This document shows positions 11,701 to 22,764 of a DNA stretch of 38,305 nucleotides, piece after piece. This stretch comes from Helochares maculicollis (lineage: Eukaryota; Arthropoda; Insecta; Coleoptera; Hydrophilidae): assembly GCA_033557835.1 (NCBI GenBank), contig JAWQRO010000474.1, positions 1 through 38,305 on the forward strand, read 5' to 3'. The translations under genes were made by a program, and so were the position numbers. The notes under the pieces are model-generated. The model was given only the letters and a program-made list of their open reading frames with translations, ran no database searches and was not told the DNA's origin. How positions within the stretch are numbered: position 1 is the first letter of the stretch; the number at the start of each line of letters is the position of its first letter.

Positions 11701-12000
11701 CAGTTTAATTCATGCTAACATTTTGTCCGTTCGGCTCCAATTTTACATTTTGCTTTTCTGTTGGCTGAATGGTACACCTCTAAATATATTTTCATTTCTC
11801 TAGTCTATCGTATCACTTTTTAGTGTCCAACTTGACTCATACATGGACAATGTTGTGGGCTTATAATTGTTATTCCTAGAGTCTAAGCTACTGCAAGTTT
11901 TTTGAACACTCTAAATTCTCCAGGTTTAATCACGGAGCCACAAGTGCTCAACCGTGCAATTGAGTACCCTCCAATCAAGAGGTTGTGACTCTTTGGACTA
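8719..12000. other. Intergenic region, nothing recognisable
   Basis: Both strands were read. Open frames such as 8823-9110 (starts at TTG, Pro/Gln-rich), 9584-9907 and 10682-10891 lack domains, plausible starts or splice context. Composition varies between AT-rich and moderate GC without a clear boundary. Confidence 0.4.
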
Positions 12001-12029
12001 TGGAAATCTGAAGACTTTATCTAGATACT

Positions 12030-12770
12030 TTGAGCGCTTGGTTTCGAATTTGAATGTTTTGTTCTGGTTTCGGGACTCGTTTTGCTCGCAAACTGTTGAA
12101 TTGTAATTTTTGAACGTTAGAGTGCTGGGTCTAGATTTAAGACTTTTTGATAGAGAAGTATTGAAATCGACACCTGAATACATTGACTTGTTTTTAATAA
12201 TTTTCAATCTTCAATTGTCCATCAAAATGATCTTTTAAATATTTCAACCTGAACACTTGCACCTTCAATTTTGAAGTCGTGAGACGACGAATTCTTCTAT
12301 GTTTTAAGCGTGTTCATTTTTTAATGTGTTTCCAATTTACGAGGGATGAGCGAGCGAAGCGAGCGAATGCCGATTAAGCAAAGCTTTGTCTCGAATTATT
12401 GCCAATTTGAGTATTTTGTCCCGGTTTTGTGAGTCGTTTTTCTCGGAAACTGTTGCTTTGTAATCGTTGAACATTAGACTGTTGACTCTAGATTCAAGAC
12501 TTTTTGATAGCAAAGTGCTAAAATCGATACCTTAATACTCTGTCTTGTTCCAACAAGCTTCAATCTTCATTAGTATTCAATTGTTCATCATAGTGATATT
12601 TTAAATATTCCATTTTGAACACTTGCGTGTCCAATTTTGGAATCGTGAAACAACGACGTTTTTTGAGGTTTTAATTTTTTAATGTATTCCCAATGTATTC
12701 CCAAGTAAGCGAAGCGTGTTCAGTTTTTGATGTGTTTCCAATTTGCGAGGGATGAGCGAGCGAAACGGGT
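12030..12770. repeat. Two diverged tandem copies of a ~360-400 bp sequence
   Basis: Copy 1 (about 12030-12375) and copy 2 (about 12400-12770) share, in the same order: a CTGGTTTCGGGACTCGTTTT / CCGGTTTTGTGAGTCGTTTT block, a TCTAGATT-AAGACTTTTTGATAG block (GACTTTTTGATAG at 12141 and 12498), a TTTTAAATATT block, AACACTTGC, and GAGGGATGAGCGAGCGAA (12341 and 12747). The spacing grows from 357 to 406 bp because copy 2 carries small insertions. No coding capacity. Probably an old duplicated non-autonomous repeat. Confidence 0.7.
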
Positions 12771-12790
12771 GAATCCAGGGTATTTCATTA

Positions 12791-13299
12791 ATAAGCAAAA
12801 GTTCATCTTGTGCCTTACGAATAAAATGGAGTCAAAATGGGGTCGTGATTCCTCTTTGTTGATTTTAGAAAAGAATGTCTATACAGCTTTTGGCGGTTGA
12901 AATTTCCATTGCCCGGCTTGGACATGAGAAAGAGATTAGAGCAAAACGGAGTTGAAGAGCAATGGGGAGGGAATTAATGTGAAAGTGGGCGGTCGGGAGG
13001 AAGAGAACGGGAGATAAAACAGGCAGATGAAAGCAATAAGCGCAGACAGTTTTTATATTGCTTTTCCATACGTGCACGTAGAAGCGTTTAAAGCAGGGAC
13101 GTATGAAATTGATGAAATCAAATTTCAGGGATCGGATCGCGAAGCGAAAGGTATTTTTGTTGTCTCGAATCTCTCCCTGAATACAGGAACTGCCAATAAA
13201 TATCATTCAGCGTTGAAACATTTCATTTGCCGTTTCGCAGCCGTTCGCTATCTTTTATTATTTGTTTTGGAAACAAAAGTTCGGGAGGGGCCGCGGAGG
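12791..13299. other. Intergenic stretch before the CpG-rich block
   Basis: Nothing recognised. Short open frames on both strands (12865-13206 minus, 13027-13314 plus) overlap each other and show no domain or start context. Confidence 0.35.
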
Positions 13300-14334
13300 G
13301 AGCGGCTACTATGATAAGTGCCGGGGGGGTGGGTCGGGGCCTGCGGGACTTATTTCTACCTCCGTTGTACGACGTGGAGTGATGACGCAGAACGCCTGGT
13401 TACGGTAAAAAAAGCGCAAGGATGTTGTGAAAAAGTCCGGAGAGAGCGCGAGGAGGCGAAAACTGCGTCGCGACCCCTTCCAGAGGGACCCGTTCGACCG
13501 CGCGACACGTGGGGTCGTTCGAAGTTGGCGAAGTTCAGACGCCCGCAGAATTTGCGCCTTCCCAAAACCAGAGCCGACCCGCTCGGCCTTCCCGGAATCG
13601 GTTCGAAGGGGGTCGTAATGAGCGTTCGAAGAAACCAACAGTAAAGGGAGCGTTTCGAGGAAGAGCCCTCATGTGGAGAAGCTGGAGAGCTTCCCAGAAG
13701 CCGTCTCGCCTGTGCTTTCGGGCCGCAGACGACCGAATCTCGCGGAAAGCCAAATTTGGGGAGAGGGGATATCGATCTGGTTCCCAGAGTTTCCCTGAAA
13801 TGGCTGCTCCATCAGGGCTGGCGCTACGCTCCCGACGGCAAAAAAATTGCCCGCTACGGTCGGCCGCCGTCGCTATTTCGTAATCGCGGGAACGGGATTT
13901 TCATTTCGCGGTGGTTTTGGGAACGAGCGATTTCGGTTTCGATTGGAAATTTGGTCGACCCGAACGGCCGACCCTCGTCTGCGCACTTCGGCGCTGCTGG
14001 CCATGAACTAATTCACGCGAATACAACCCTGAAACTGAAAATATCGGCGTGTCTACCCTTGCCGCCAGTTGACACTCCGTGGAAGGCAGCCGAGGCAGAG
14101 CCATCACCCGGGGATAGACACGCAGATTTCGGAGGAAGTGCGTCGCAGATTTCGACTTGCACCCCGAGGGGGTTGTTTACCGAATCGTCGCGTTTGCCGG
14201 ATTGCTGCGTTTTCCAAATAAAGTGCTCCTGGGGAACGGTGACGATATTGTGTGATCTTGTTTGCGTTCCGGACGGCCGATTCAGGATTTGTTGCGGCCT
14301 CGCCATCTGGATGACTGGGAGTAAGCCACTGATG
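13300..14334 (+). promoter_or_regulatory. CpG-rich block, candidate promoter and noncoding first exon
   Basis: The stretch is markedly richer in G+C and CpG than its flanks and is open in several frames on both strands, as expected of a stop-poor GC-rich sequence. It ends with ATG followed by a strong GTAAGT splice donor (intron would start at 14335). I read it as a candidate promoter with a leader exon, most simply for the next plus-strand gene, UNC93, about 8 kb downstream. The longest open frame (13756-14448, 230 codons) has no recognisable domain and runs past the donor. Confidence 0.3.
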
Positions 14335-16321
14335 GTAAGTCTTACACTTTGCTCGTTATTCACGCTCTTCAACGCTTCGTTCCTGCTCCGTATTTACATT
14401 TACCCTGCGTCACCCACCCGTTCACTCACCGGGGGTCGATTCCGGTGAACACGATGCATATAGAAACGTTTAGAACGAATATTGTTCAGTCCCATGCGTT
14501 TTTGGTCGACTGTTAGACCCCGCTCGAAACACAGTATTTAATCACGTATCGAGTTTGAATTTAGTACGTTTTGAGCACTTGACTCAATAGAACGCGGCTC
14601 TGATGGAGTGCGATGAAAAAATCGCGGCGAAAATTGAACTTGAGGCTTAAAACTGCAGGTTCCGTGTTGGACTCGAGATGTCTTTCGCGTGTTGACGTTG
14701 AGTAATGAGTAGCGTATGGGCAAGTTATTACCTGGTTTTTCTGTCGCTCCCGTTTGATTAGATTTATTTTCTTCTCGGCGACCGCAAAGGTCGTTCCAGT
14801 TGACAAACGACCGGAAACACGAGTTGAGGTCGGCTTGGGTAGAAAATCGAAATTCTTGTGGCAGAGAGGTTTCATAAATGGACATAAGGACTTGCAAGTC
14901 GCGAAGCAAGCACTTTGTTTACCTATTAAATCATTAGAAAAGTGCCGAATAAAATTATCGCTGGGTTCCAATTGGAGCGTGGCTCTTCTTTCACTTATTC
15001 ATAGTATTGTAGGAGGAAAGTTGTAAAGGCGGGACGAATTCCGGACAGGAGATCGTCAAGTTGGTCGCGCTCGGCCCTCCGAGTTGCGCTTTTGTAGCAC
15101 TCCAGGACGTAATTCCCAAAGTGGGCGCTTCTCCACGTTCCTAACGTTTTATGGGGCCCCATTTCATAAGACTCCGGTGTCATTTTCCCAAGATAACGTC
15201 CTCTCGTCCTCTTCCATAAAATATCAGGAGGAAGCGGAATTGCAGAAGGCGCGAGAGGATCGCCCGAAGGACGATGAACTTCATCTCTTTGCCCCTTCGA
15301 TGTTTTACGGCTTCCATAATGGATCGAGTTGGAGCAAAACGCATAAATTGTGGAGTTTAGCAACCGGCAGGAGGCATTGAATTCGGAAAGTTGCGTCTCT
15401 AAATTTTATTCAAATTTCTTAATGGCACAGCTCTTGGCACATTTAATCGAAACATAATCGCGACCTGCAGTCATCTCATTGTGAAATCTGAGCATCTAAC
15501 GAAGCGATTAGTACCCACCTGGAGTTGTCCGATACACATATCGAATTCATTTCGGTCCTCTGCTGGCCTCGTCGGATTTCAAAACGTTTGTTTTTAAATT
15601 TCTAATGGTTATGATGGCCCTGTCCTTTGCTTTATTGGGTTACATCTTGCCGGTTTCGGCTGTTTTATTCAAATTTCCTGCAGCCGATACCATTTTTTAT
15701 CGATCCTCTTAAGCTACAAGGTAACGACAGTAAAAATCAGATAAAATCCTGTTTTTTTTACACCACACACTTGCGTAGTTGCCAACCTTTGGACCGATGA
15801 TTGTCCACTGAAATATGGTCCGCGCTTGTTTGTTAGCGATCTGCCCATGATTGTACCTCCGTCCTTTGCGGCAGCATTAAAAGCCCGTGCAAAACGCGGA
15901 ACGCAGAGAAACGGAAAGGAAACAAAACAGAAAGGAAACGAAACGGAAAGGAAACGAAAACGAAGCGATATATAACGAAATATAATGAATAGCGGTGTTT
16001 TTAGCGCGCACACATGGGACTAGGGCCCGAAATACCCTATAATATATTCTCAAAGGCGCAATAACAGTGATAAATCTGCGCGAATCGCCCCGCCAGGGCA
16101 CCATTAAACGAAAAACCGCCAACTCATTGCACACAGTCGCTGGAGAAACGAGGAAAGCGTAGTCTCCTATTTTGCTAATCAATTTTGTCACTTGTTGGAG
16201 CAATTTTTTGTAAAATATCGGCGCCTGAGCTCCCCCTGATTGCAAGCCGATTGTCAGTGGCACATTCAGTTTTTGAGATATTCAGAATCTTTGCAGTCTA
16301 TATTCTCGCACTTGCTTACCC
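14335..16321. other. Intergenic region with a short purine-rich repeat
   Basis: No protein is supported; the open frames at 14538-14971 and 14995-15363 overlap on opposite strands and lack features. A purine-rich imperfect tandem array of GAAACG and GAAAG words lies at about 15896-15966. Confidence 0.35.
15896..15966 (+). repeat. Purine-rich tandem array of GAAACGGAAAG-type units
   Basis: Repeated GAAACGGAAAG and GAAACAAAACAGAAAG units run for about 70 bases with one strand almost free of pyrimidines. Confidence 0.7.
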
Positions 16322-17801
16322 TCACAGTTTAAAATTTTTTCAAGTAAAGTACTCTAAAATTAAACTATCGGATTGAAATTTCGTGCACACCTTAAATAAC
16401 ACACTAAACTGACATGTACAAATTTTGAACACGATCGGAGCACCGGAAGTGCTATTTCCATCATTTTGAAAATTCCAATTTTAGTAGGCTTTGCAATTAA
16501 AAATTGTACAAAAATGTCGCTAAAATGCTAAACGTGGAAAATTTGGCAACAACACATAGTTCCGTGTAAATTTGAAAACCGGAAGTGGGGCACAGTTCGG
16601 CTATCTGACCGATGAGGTCATATATTGCAAATAAATAGTTGGTTCTACAACAAATATAGTGAAAGTACAAACCGAAATTTAACCGATGAGGTTAATCTTC
16701 AAAAAATGTTGCAATCGTGAGGGGGAGGGTCATTGTGGCCAACCTTGCCTTGGAGTTCTAATCTACCTCTGCTCTTTTTGTCTACAAAGGAAACAAGGAG
16801 TTTGCGATACGACCGATTAATTGGAGGAATTGCGCCATCTCCCACCCACCGTATTCACCAGATTTGTTAGGCCAAAGACTCCTTAGCCCATGTAGGGCAC
16901 AAAACGGTATTTGCTGCTCCAATCGTTCTACAAATCTCACAGATATGAGTTGACGATGCCTTAATATATGGACAGTGGCAGAACAATGAAAGCAATTTTT
17001 TCGCGAGACCTTATAGGCATAACGCGGAACTTTCAGTTCTGTGTGACCCGAGATTTCTCTACCACAACGTCGAGCATCGAGGATGAAACATTCAAACTGT
17101 CGCTATTGATGCAAAATTGACTGATTATGCGGTCAAAGTCTAAGTTAAGTCTTCTGAAGTTCAGGAATTCAAAAGTGGCTCATTTTACGTGCCCGGGTTA
17201 CTATACCAAGGGAAGGTATTGGGATTGTGACAAAATTGGACCTCGATATTTTGACGCATCTCCACGTTTTGAGTGCCCTTGAATCCATTTTTAACATTGT
17301 TGGCATGTGTATGTGTATGCATGTAACCACGATAGCGGTCAGACCATTTGAGCTGGAACGATGAAATTTGATCAACGGCTATTATCGCAAAAACTTAGAT
17401 CCGTATCAACTTTTGAAGCATGTAGGACCATCGGAAGTACTAGTTTACCTACACAGTTTTGAACATTTTTCCAAATAAAGTAGCCTTTAAAATTTAACTA
17501 TCGGATTGAAATTTCGTACACATCTTAAATATCGCAGAAAACTGACAGATGCAAATTTTCAATAAAATCGGGACACCGGAAGTGCATCCCCCCTGCTTAA
17601 ACCAACCCAGGGAAGAAAAGGCGAAGGTATTAAGATCATTACGAAATTCGACTTAAAATTGTTGAGGAATCTTCATGTTTCGAGTGCCTTTGAATCCATG
17701 TTCATTATATTTTCCATATTTTCTGGGAGCATGTGGGGCTATCCCCCCTTAAACCAACCCATTTGCTCCACTTATCATATTCTTCAATCCTATATAGACA
17801 T

Positions 17802-17995
17802 TTAACATTAAGAATCATTCCGCTCTCAAGAGCGTCAACTAATCTTTTATTGCATTAACTTTACAAAAATGTGAATAACAGAAGGTCTTAGTTGACGCAT
17901 AATGATTTTTGCTCTTAGAATCTGCAGTTGACGCTTTTAATTGAAGAGCGAAGCTCGAAGCGGCTGCGCCGAAGGCGCAGCTAGGACGTTTTTAT
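17802..17995. mobile_element. Foldback element 1 (left arm truncated)
   Basis: GAGCGTCAACTAA near 17830 is mirrored by TTAGTTGACGC near 17888, and AAGAATCATT by AATGATTTTT. The right side continues through GAAGAGCGAAGCTCGAAGCGG and GCGCCGAAGGCGC, which has no left partner here but matches the arms of the other copies. Confidence 0.6.
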
Positions 17996-18227
17996 AGATG
18001 TTAGAAGATATCTTTGTTTTTACATTCTTGTATTACCATACGAAGTCAATCCTATATAGAGTATAGTTAAGGGAACAAATTGTGTTGATGAATATATTTG
18101 GCATGATATCTGTGTAAAGAGGGAGGAGTCTATCGCCCCCTAAACTTCTCCATTCGTTCCGCTTCTCACATTACAAATTAATCATGAAAATCAAGTTTCC
18201 TCCTAACATATATAAAACTTATAAGAT

Positions 18228-18480
18228 GTACCTTCGGCGCAGCCGCTTCGAGTTTCGCTCTTCAATTAAGAGTGTCACCCTAAGTTTCTAAAGGAAATGA
18301 ATCCTTATCGACATTGATTTATATATTAACAAATGTTCCTGTTATAGTACATAATAAAACGTCTTAGTTGACGCTCTTAATAGCGGAATGATTCTGGATG
18401 TTAGAATCTGCAGTTGACGCTTTTAACTGAAGAGCGAAGCTCGAAGCGGCTGCGTCGAAGGCGCAACTACGACTTTTTTA
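18228..18480. mobile_element. Foldback element 2
   Basis: The left arm CCTTCGGCGCAGCCGCTTCG, then CGCTCTTCAATTAAGAG, is the reverse complement of the right arm ending GAAGAGCGAAGCTCG, then AAGCGGCTGCG and GAAGGCGC. The middle contains a second nested pair around GTTGACGCTCTTAA. Confidence 0.65.
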
Positions 18481-18860
18481 CGGTTGTTAGAAGGTATCTT
18501 CATTTTTACATGTTCTTATTGCTCTACAATGTATAGTAAAGGAAAGAAAAAATTGACCTCGAGATTTTAAACGATCTCTACGTTTTGAATACCCCTGAAT
18601 CCCCTGAATTTTAAGGCATATAGGACCACTGAAAGTATTTGTTTACCTACACAGATATGAAATGGTTTCCCGTAAAGTAGTTCTTAAGATCAAGTTATCG
18701 GATTGAAATATTTTGTGCGGCTTAAATATCACACAATAACAATAGATACTAATTTTTAACATGATCGGAGCACCGGAAGTGCCGTTTTTTTCAATTTAAT
18801 AAATTCTCTATCGAATACTCTATGGAATAAAAAAAAAATTATATTAATAGTCATTTTTTA

Positions 18861-19145
18861 ACATCTGTAAAAAGGACGTAGCTGTGCTTTCGACGCAGGC
18901 GATTCGAGCTTCGCTCTTCAACTAAAAGCGCCAACTTAGACTTTTAACATCAAGAATCATTCCGCTCTCAAGAGCGTCAACTAATCTTTTATTACATTAA
19001 CTTTACAAAAATGTGAATAACAAAAGGTCTTAGTTGACGCGTAATGATTTTTGATGTTAGAATCTGCAGTTGATGCTTTTAATTGAAGAGCGAAGCTCGA
19101 AGCGGCAGCGCCGAAGGCGTAGCTACGATTTTTGACAGTTGTTAG
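18861..19145. mobile_element. Foldback element 3 with ~120 bp arms
   Basis: The best preserved long-armed copy. The left arm (about 18861-18985) and the reverse complement of the right arm (about 19018-19145) agree in order through CTGTAAAAA, CGTAGCT, GATTCGAGCTTCGCTCTTCA, AAAAGC, CATCAA-AATCATT and GCGTCAACTAA. A short AT-rich centre separates them. No open frame inside. Confidence 0.75.
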
Positions 19146-19727
19146 AAGGTATCTTCATTTTTACATTCTCTTATTTCTCTACGATGTGTAGTAAAGGGAA
19201 GAAAAAAATTGACCTCGAGATTTTAAACGATATCCACGTTTTAAATGCCCCTGAATCCCCCGAATTTTAAGGCATATAGGACCACTAAAAGTATTTGTTT
19301 ACCTACACAGATATGAAATGGTTTCCAGTAAAGTAGTTCTTAAGATTAAGTTATCGGATTGAAATATTTTGTGTGGCTTAAATATCACACAATAACAATA
19401 GATACCAATTTTGAACATGATCGGAGCACTGGAAATGCCGTTTTTTCAATTTAATAAATTCTCTATCGAGTAGTCTATGGAATAAAAAAGAACCAAAACG
19501 GTATTTCCTAAACCCAATCGTTATGCAATTGTTAACAGATATGAGTTGACTATACCATAATAAATGGACGGTGGCAGAACAATGAAAGCATTTTTTCGTG
19601 GTGCTCAAATGAGGCCTTATGGGCAGAATGAGGCACTTTCAGTTCTGTGTGATCTGTGATTTCCGAACTACAACGTCGAGTGCCCAGGATGAAACATTCA
19701 AACTGTCGCTATTGATATGATCTTTAA

Positions 19728-19893
19728 TTAAGAGCGTCAACTGGACATCCAGAAACATTTTATTACTAAAAGCGTTAGCAAACCTTTTAGTAAATTTAAT
19801 GTATCGACAATAAAATAAAAATAATAAAAGGGCTTAGTTGACGCTTTTAGTGGAATGTTTCTGAAAGTTAGAACTTTAGGTTGACGCTCTTAA
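19728..19893. mobile_element. Foldback element 4, a 166 bp MITE with TTAA ends
   Basis: It starts TTAAGAGCGTCAAC and ends GTTGACGCTCTTAA, a perfect terminal inverted repeat that includes TTAA at both tips. A second inverted pair lies inside: CAGAAACATT...ACTAAAAGCGT on the left and ACGCTTTTAGTGGAATGTTTCTG on the right. Size and structure suit a miniature inverted-repeat element; TTAA is the target site of piggyBac-type transposases, but the link is only an inference. Confidence 0.75.
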
Positions 19894-22661
19894 GCGATGG
19901 TAGTATACGAATCAAAAGAATAATTTAAATCAGACTTAGCTGAGCAACATTTTGTGGTGGTTTTTGAAACGATTGAACAGTATGTCTTGTCGAGATTGTT
20001 GAGTATGTTGCGTCGTGCAGTTTGTTGGGTACAGAGGCCAACCCAGCGCATCCGGACTGGGGATAAAACACTAGTTTCGTAAGTATATTTCGGAAGGCAA
20101 AGACTTAAGCGATTGTTAAATCGACTCGCTTTATCCTCATTCGACGTCAATAAAAGGATTAGAGTTTGATATGAAATTAAAGCGACGCACGTGGAAGGAG
20201 TTTCCTTCGTCCTGCTTCTCCGCAAATACAACGATGACGACGTCGTTGCGCCAGCTACTATCCAATTACCGTTCTTCCGCCTCGGTATTTCCGTTCTCCC
20301 ATAAATACATACACGCCGAGTGTATGTGTAGGGCACGGCGATGGTAAACCAGGCAGAAAGGCAGCCTCCTCGTTAAATTTGCAAGAGTGTGGGCCGGGCC
20401 GATTGTTCGACGAACTTCTGTTTACCGTCGCATCACCACCGACTTCCCAACGTACGGTATTCGCTTGTCGTACAGCATTTTCTCCGTGTTTACGCCGATT
20501 GTTAATGAATACACTCGGAATAATTTGATAATAAGCAAGCAAGGAACGCGAACATAATTGATTTTGTGGAAGAGAAAAAGCTCGCTTCCATCCTCCCCTT
20601 CGTGGTCGGCTAATTTAATTTCTATTATTAGCCTGATTAACTACCTTGCCTCCTGTAATTAAATCATCTCATCTCCCTCTCTCTCTCTTTTGTGTCGGAA
20701 ACAACAGATACATATGCATGGAAACGTTAAGCGAAACGTGAATTAATCATTTTTTTTTATTGGTGTATCTGCTGATTCTGCCATTCACTGTAAGTTTCAG
20801 CCAATTAATTCATTAATGGATGGATGTATTTATTTTTTAATAGTGCGTCGGAAAAAAATAAGTGTGTTCACAATATCTTGATAATGATGAAGTATGACCG
20901 AGTAGTTCACGGCTCGGTGCCTTCCTTGCCTTATGTAATCTGGAATATGCGCTATTGTTCTTCAAGGGTTAGGGCGAAGCTCATTTCTTTCCTTCTGTAG
21001 TCCTGCATGGGCTGATTCTTCGTTTCGCAAGAGAGATATTACGCCTCTATCAAAACAAAGGTCATCCCACTATTTTTAGACTGTTGTTCATTTTTTTTAC
21101 TGGTGATTCCAGTCTACAATTCGAAATCTCAAACTTCCACCTCTCGAAACTAACTAAATCTGGTTAATTGCCGTATCTATAAAACGGTAATATACGCAGG
21201 AACCATCTAGAACTTAATTTTTTTGCTAGAATTTGCAGAAATGGCGACGAAAGAGAGACGTGATAGGTGTAACACAGCCTCTGTTATAATTGCGTTTTAA
21301 TTACAGGCAATACAATACATCAATCTAAATTTCCCATTTGCATATTTATTATTATTATTCATTTACTTATTTATATCGCATTGCATAGTCACGCCTTTAA
21401 GTCGTTTAAATCATCGCAAGTAGATCCAAGCCACCTGTTGTCGGTTTATGTGTAACAAGAACGACGTTTCGGCGCGTTTTGCGCGCCTCCTCAAACGATC
21501 AGCGCCCTTAACAATTGGAAAACACGCGCAGGGGTCAGACTTTTCCAATCAACCTCCATCATTAGCGGGAAATTTTATCGCCGCCATAAAAACGGCACCG
21601 TCCTCGCTATAAATATAAAACTAGGTAATCCTCTCTCGATTTAATCCCTGCAATCGATAAAGACGTTGCCGAGTAATTAATACCCCATTAAACCGTCGCG
21701 CTACAAATTACCTATTACAGCTAAATGGATAAGCTGCTCCTCTCGTCGCATTAACGACAACAACAGTAATAATAATGGAAAATTAATTAAAAGTGAGTCG
21801 CGCCGGGATCGCCCCCCGAAACCCCGACGAAACGTCCCGAGATGCAAGTTCAAGGCGAACTCCTTCCTGGCAATAATCAGTGGCAAAGCGTTGCGGCGGT
21901 GAAAAACGGAGGCCATTGATAGTTGGAAACTGGATAAATAATAAGGCCCCGAGGGCGCAGCGCGAGGCCGTGCGTTCCTCTCGCATTTCCGCCCCTTTCC
22001 ACCCCGCAACCGTTCGAAAAAATCTAATTCTAACTTTCCCTATTAAATAATCCAAGAAAAATCGGACCGGATCGGCTTCGCACGTAATAAAGAGGCCGCG
22101 ACAGGTGCACCCCGCCGGAAAATGAGCGCCCCCGTCGTACATATCTGTTTTTTTTCCTCCCCCGGGGCATGACTGACGGCCCCGCGAGAACATCGCAAAC
22201 AACGGCATTAAAATGCAGGTTGCGCTGCATAATTACAGCTCCTTTAATGATTACATTTAATTCAAGGTAATTGGGAAAGGCATAAAAAAGCAACCAATTA
22301 ATATCGACTAATTCTATTTATTTTACTCCTGCATGATTGCTACGGCCGAGGCGATTTATCGAAGCCGCGCGAGAAAAACGCTCCTAATGGGACGTTAAAG
22401 AGTAAAGTTGCGTGTCTCCGGTTATGCCCGTGCAGACCTGCTCAGGAATACCTCAGCTGAGAACGAGAGTGAACTGAATGCTAATCCCGAGAACATTGAC
22501 ATTGACTTTCGATTTTATTAAGCAGGCAAGGCCGATTTCATGAGGAAATCGCTTATTTCAACTTTATTTCTCTACGGTTCTATTACATAAAACGATTATT
22601 TAATCCGAATGTTGCGGTTTCCGATCCGCCCAATTAATCTTTATCGCCCCTTCTGTTCCAG
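19894..22661. other. Intergenic/5' intronic DNA before UNC93, rich in TAATTA words
   Basis: No protein is supported. Open frames at 19890-20336, 20258-20542 and 21701-22208 on the minus strand have no features. From about 20600 the sequence is dotted with homeodomain-type words (TAATTAAAT near 20661, CAATTAATTCATTAATGG near 20800, AGTAATTAATA near 21672, AAATTAATTAAAAG near 21779, CCAATTAATAT near 22295, CCAATTAATC near 22630). This could be an enhancer region or simply AT-rich DNA. Confidence 0.35.
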
Positions 22662-22764
22662 ACGGATGCTCCGCTCGAGATGTAGATTTTTAGGCGAGCC
22701 GCCGACGTCCGAGATGTAGCTTGGAAGTCGATGGTGGAGCAAAAGTACCTTTGCGAGAACAATC
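22662..22764 (+). promoter_or_regulatory. UNC93 leader exon with four upstream AUGs
   Basis: The leader begins after the acceptor TTCTGTTCCAG at 22661. It holds AUGs at 22666 (17 codons, ending at 22719), 22680 (AUG directly followed by UAG), 22714 (AUG followed by UAG, the last sense codon of the first uORF) and 22731 (opens a frame running to 22976, overlapping the main start out of frame). The main AUG at 22765 has A at -3 and G at +4, a strong context, while the AUG at 22731 has T at -3. This layout is expected to lower or gate translation. Confidence 0.6.

Larger units (their letters stand above)
16322..19893. repeat. Nest of dispersed duplicated blocks and foldback elements
   Basis: This noncoding cluster is built from several repeated blocks. 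A block with ATCGGATTGAAAT and ending CGGAGCACCGGAAGTGC occurs at about 16322-16452, 17410-17590, 18613-18783 and 19269-19440. A second block containing GTGGCAGAACAATGAAAGCA occurs at about 16897-17110 and 19493-19712. The segment from about 18381 to 18840 recurs at a constant 656 bp offset (19037-19500). Four foldback units, annotated separately, are interspersed. No transposase frame is present, so these are non-autonomous or dead. Confidence 0.8.

Noticed and set aside
13756..14448. 230-codon open frame on the plus strand
   Set aside because: It lies in a CpG-rich, stop-poor block that is open in several frames on both strands, shows no domain or membrane pattern, and runs through a strong GTAAGT donor.
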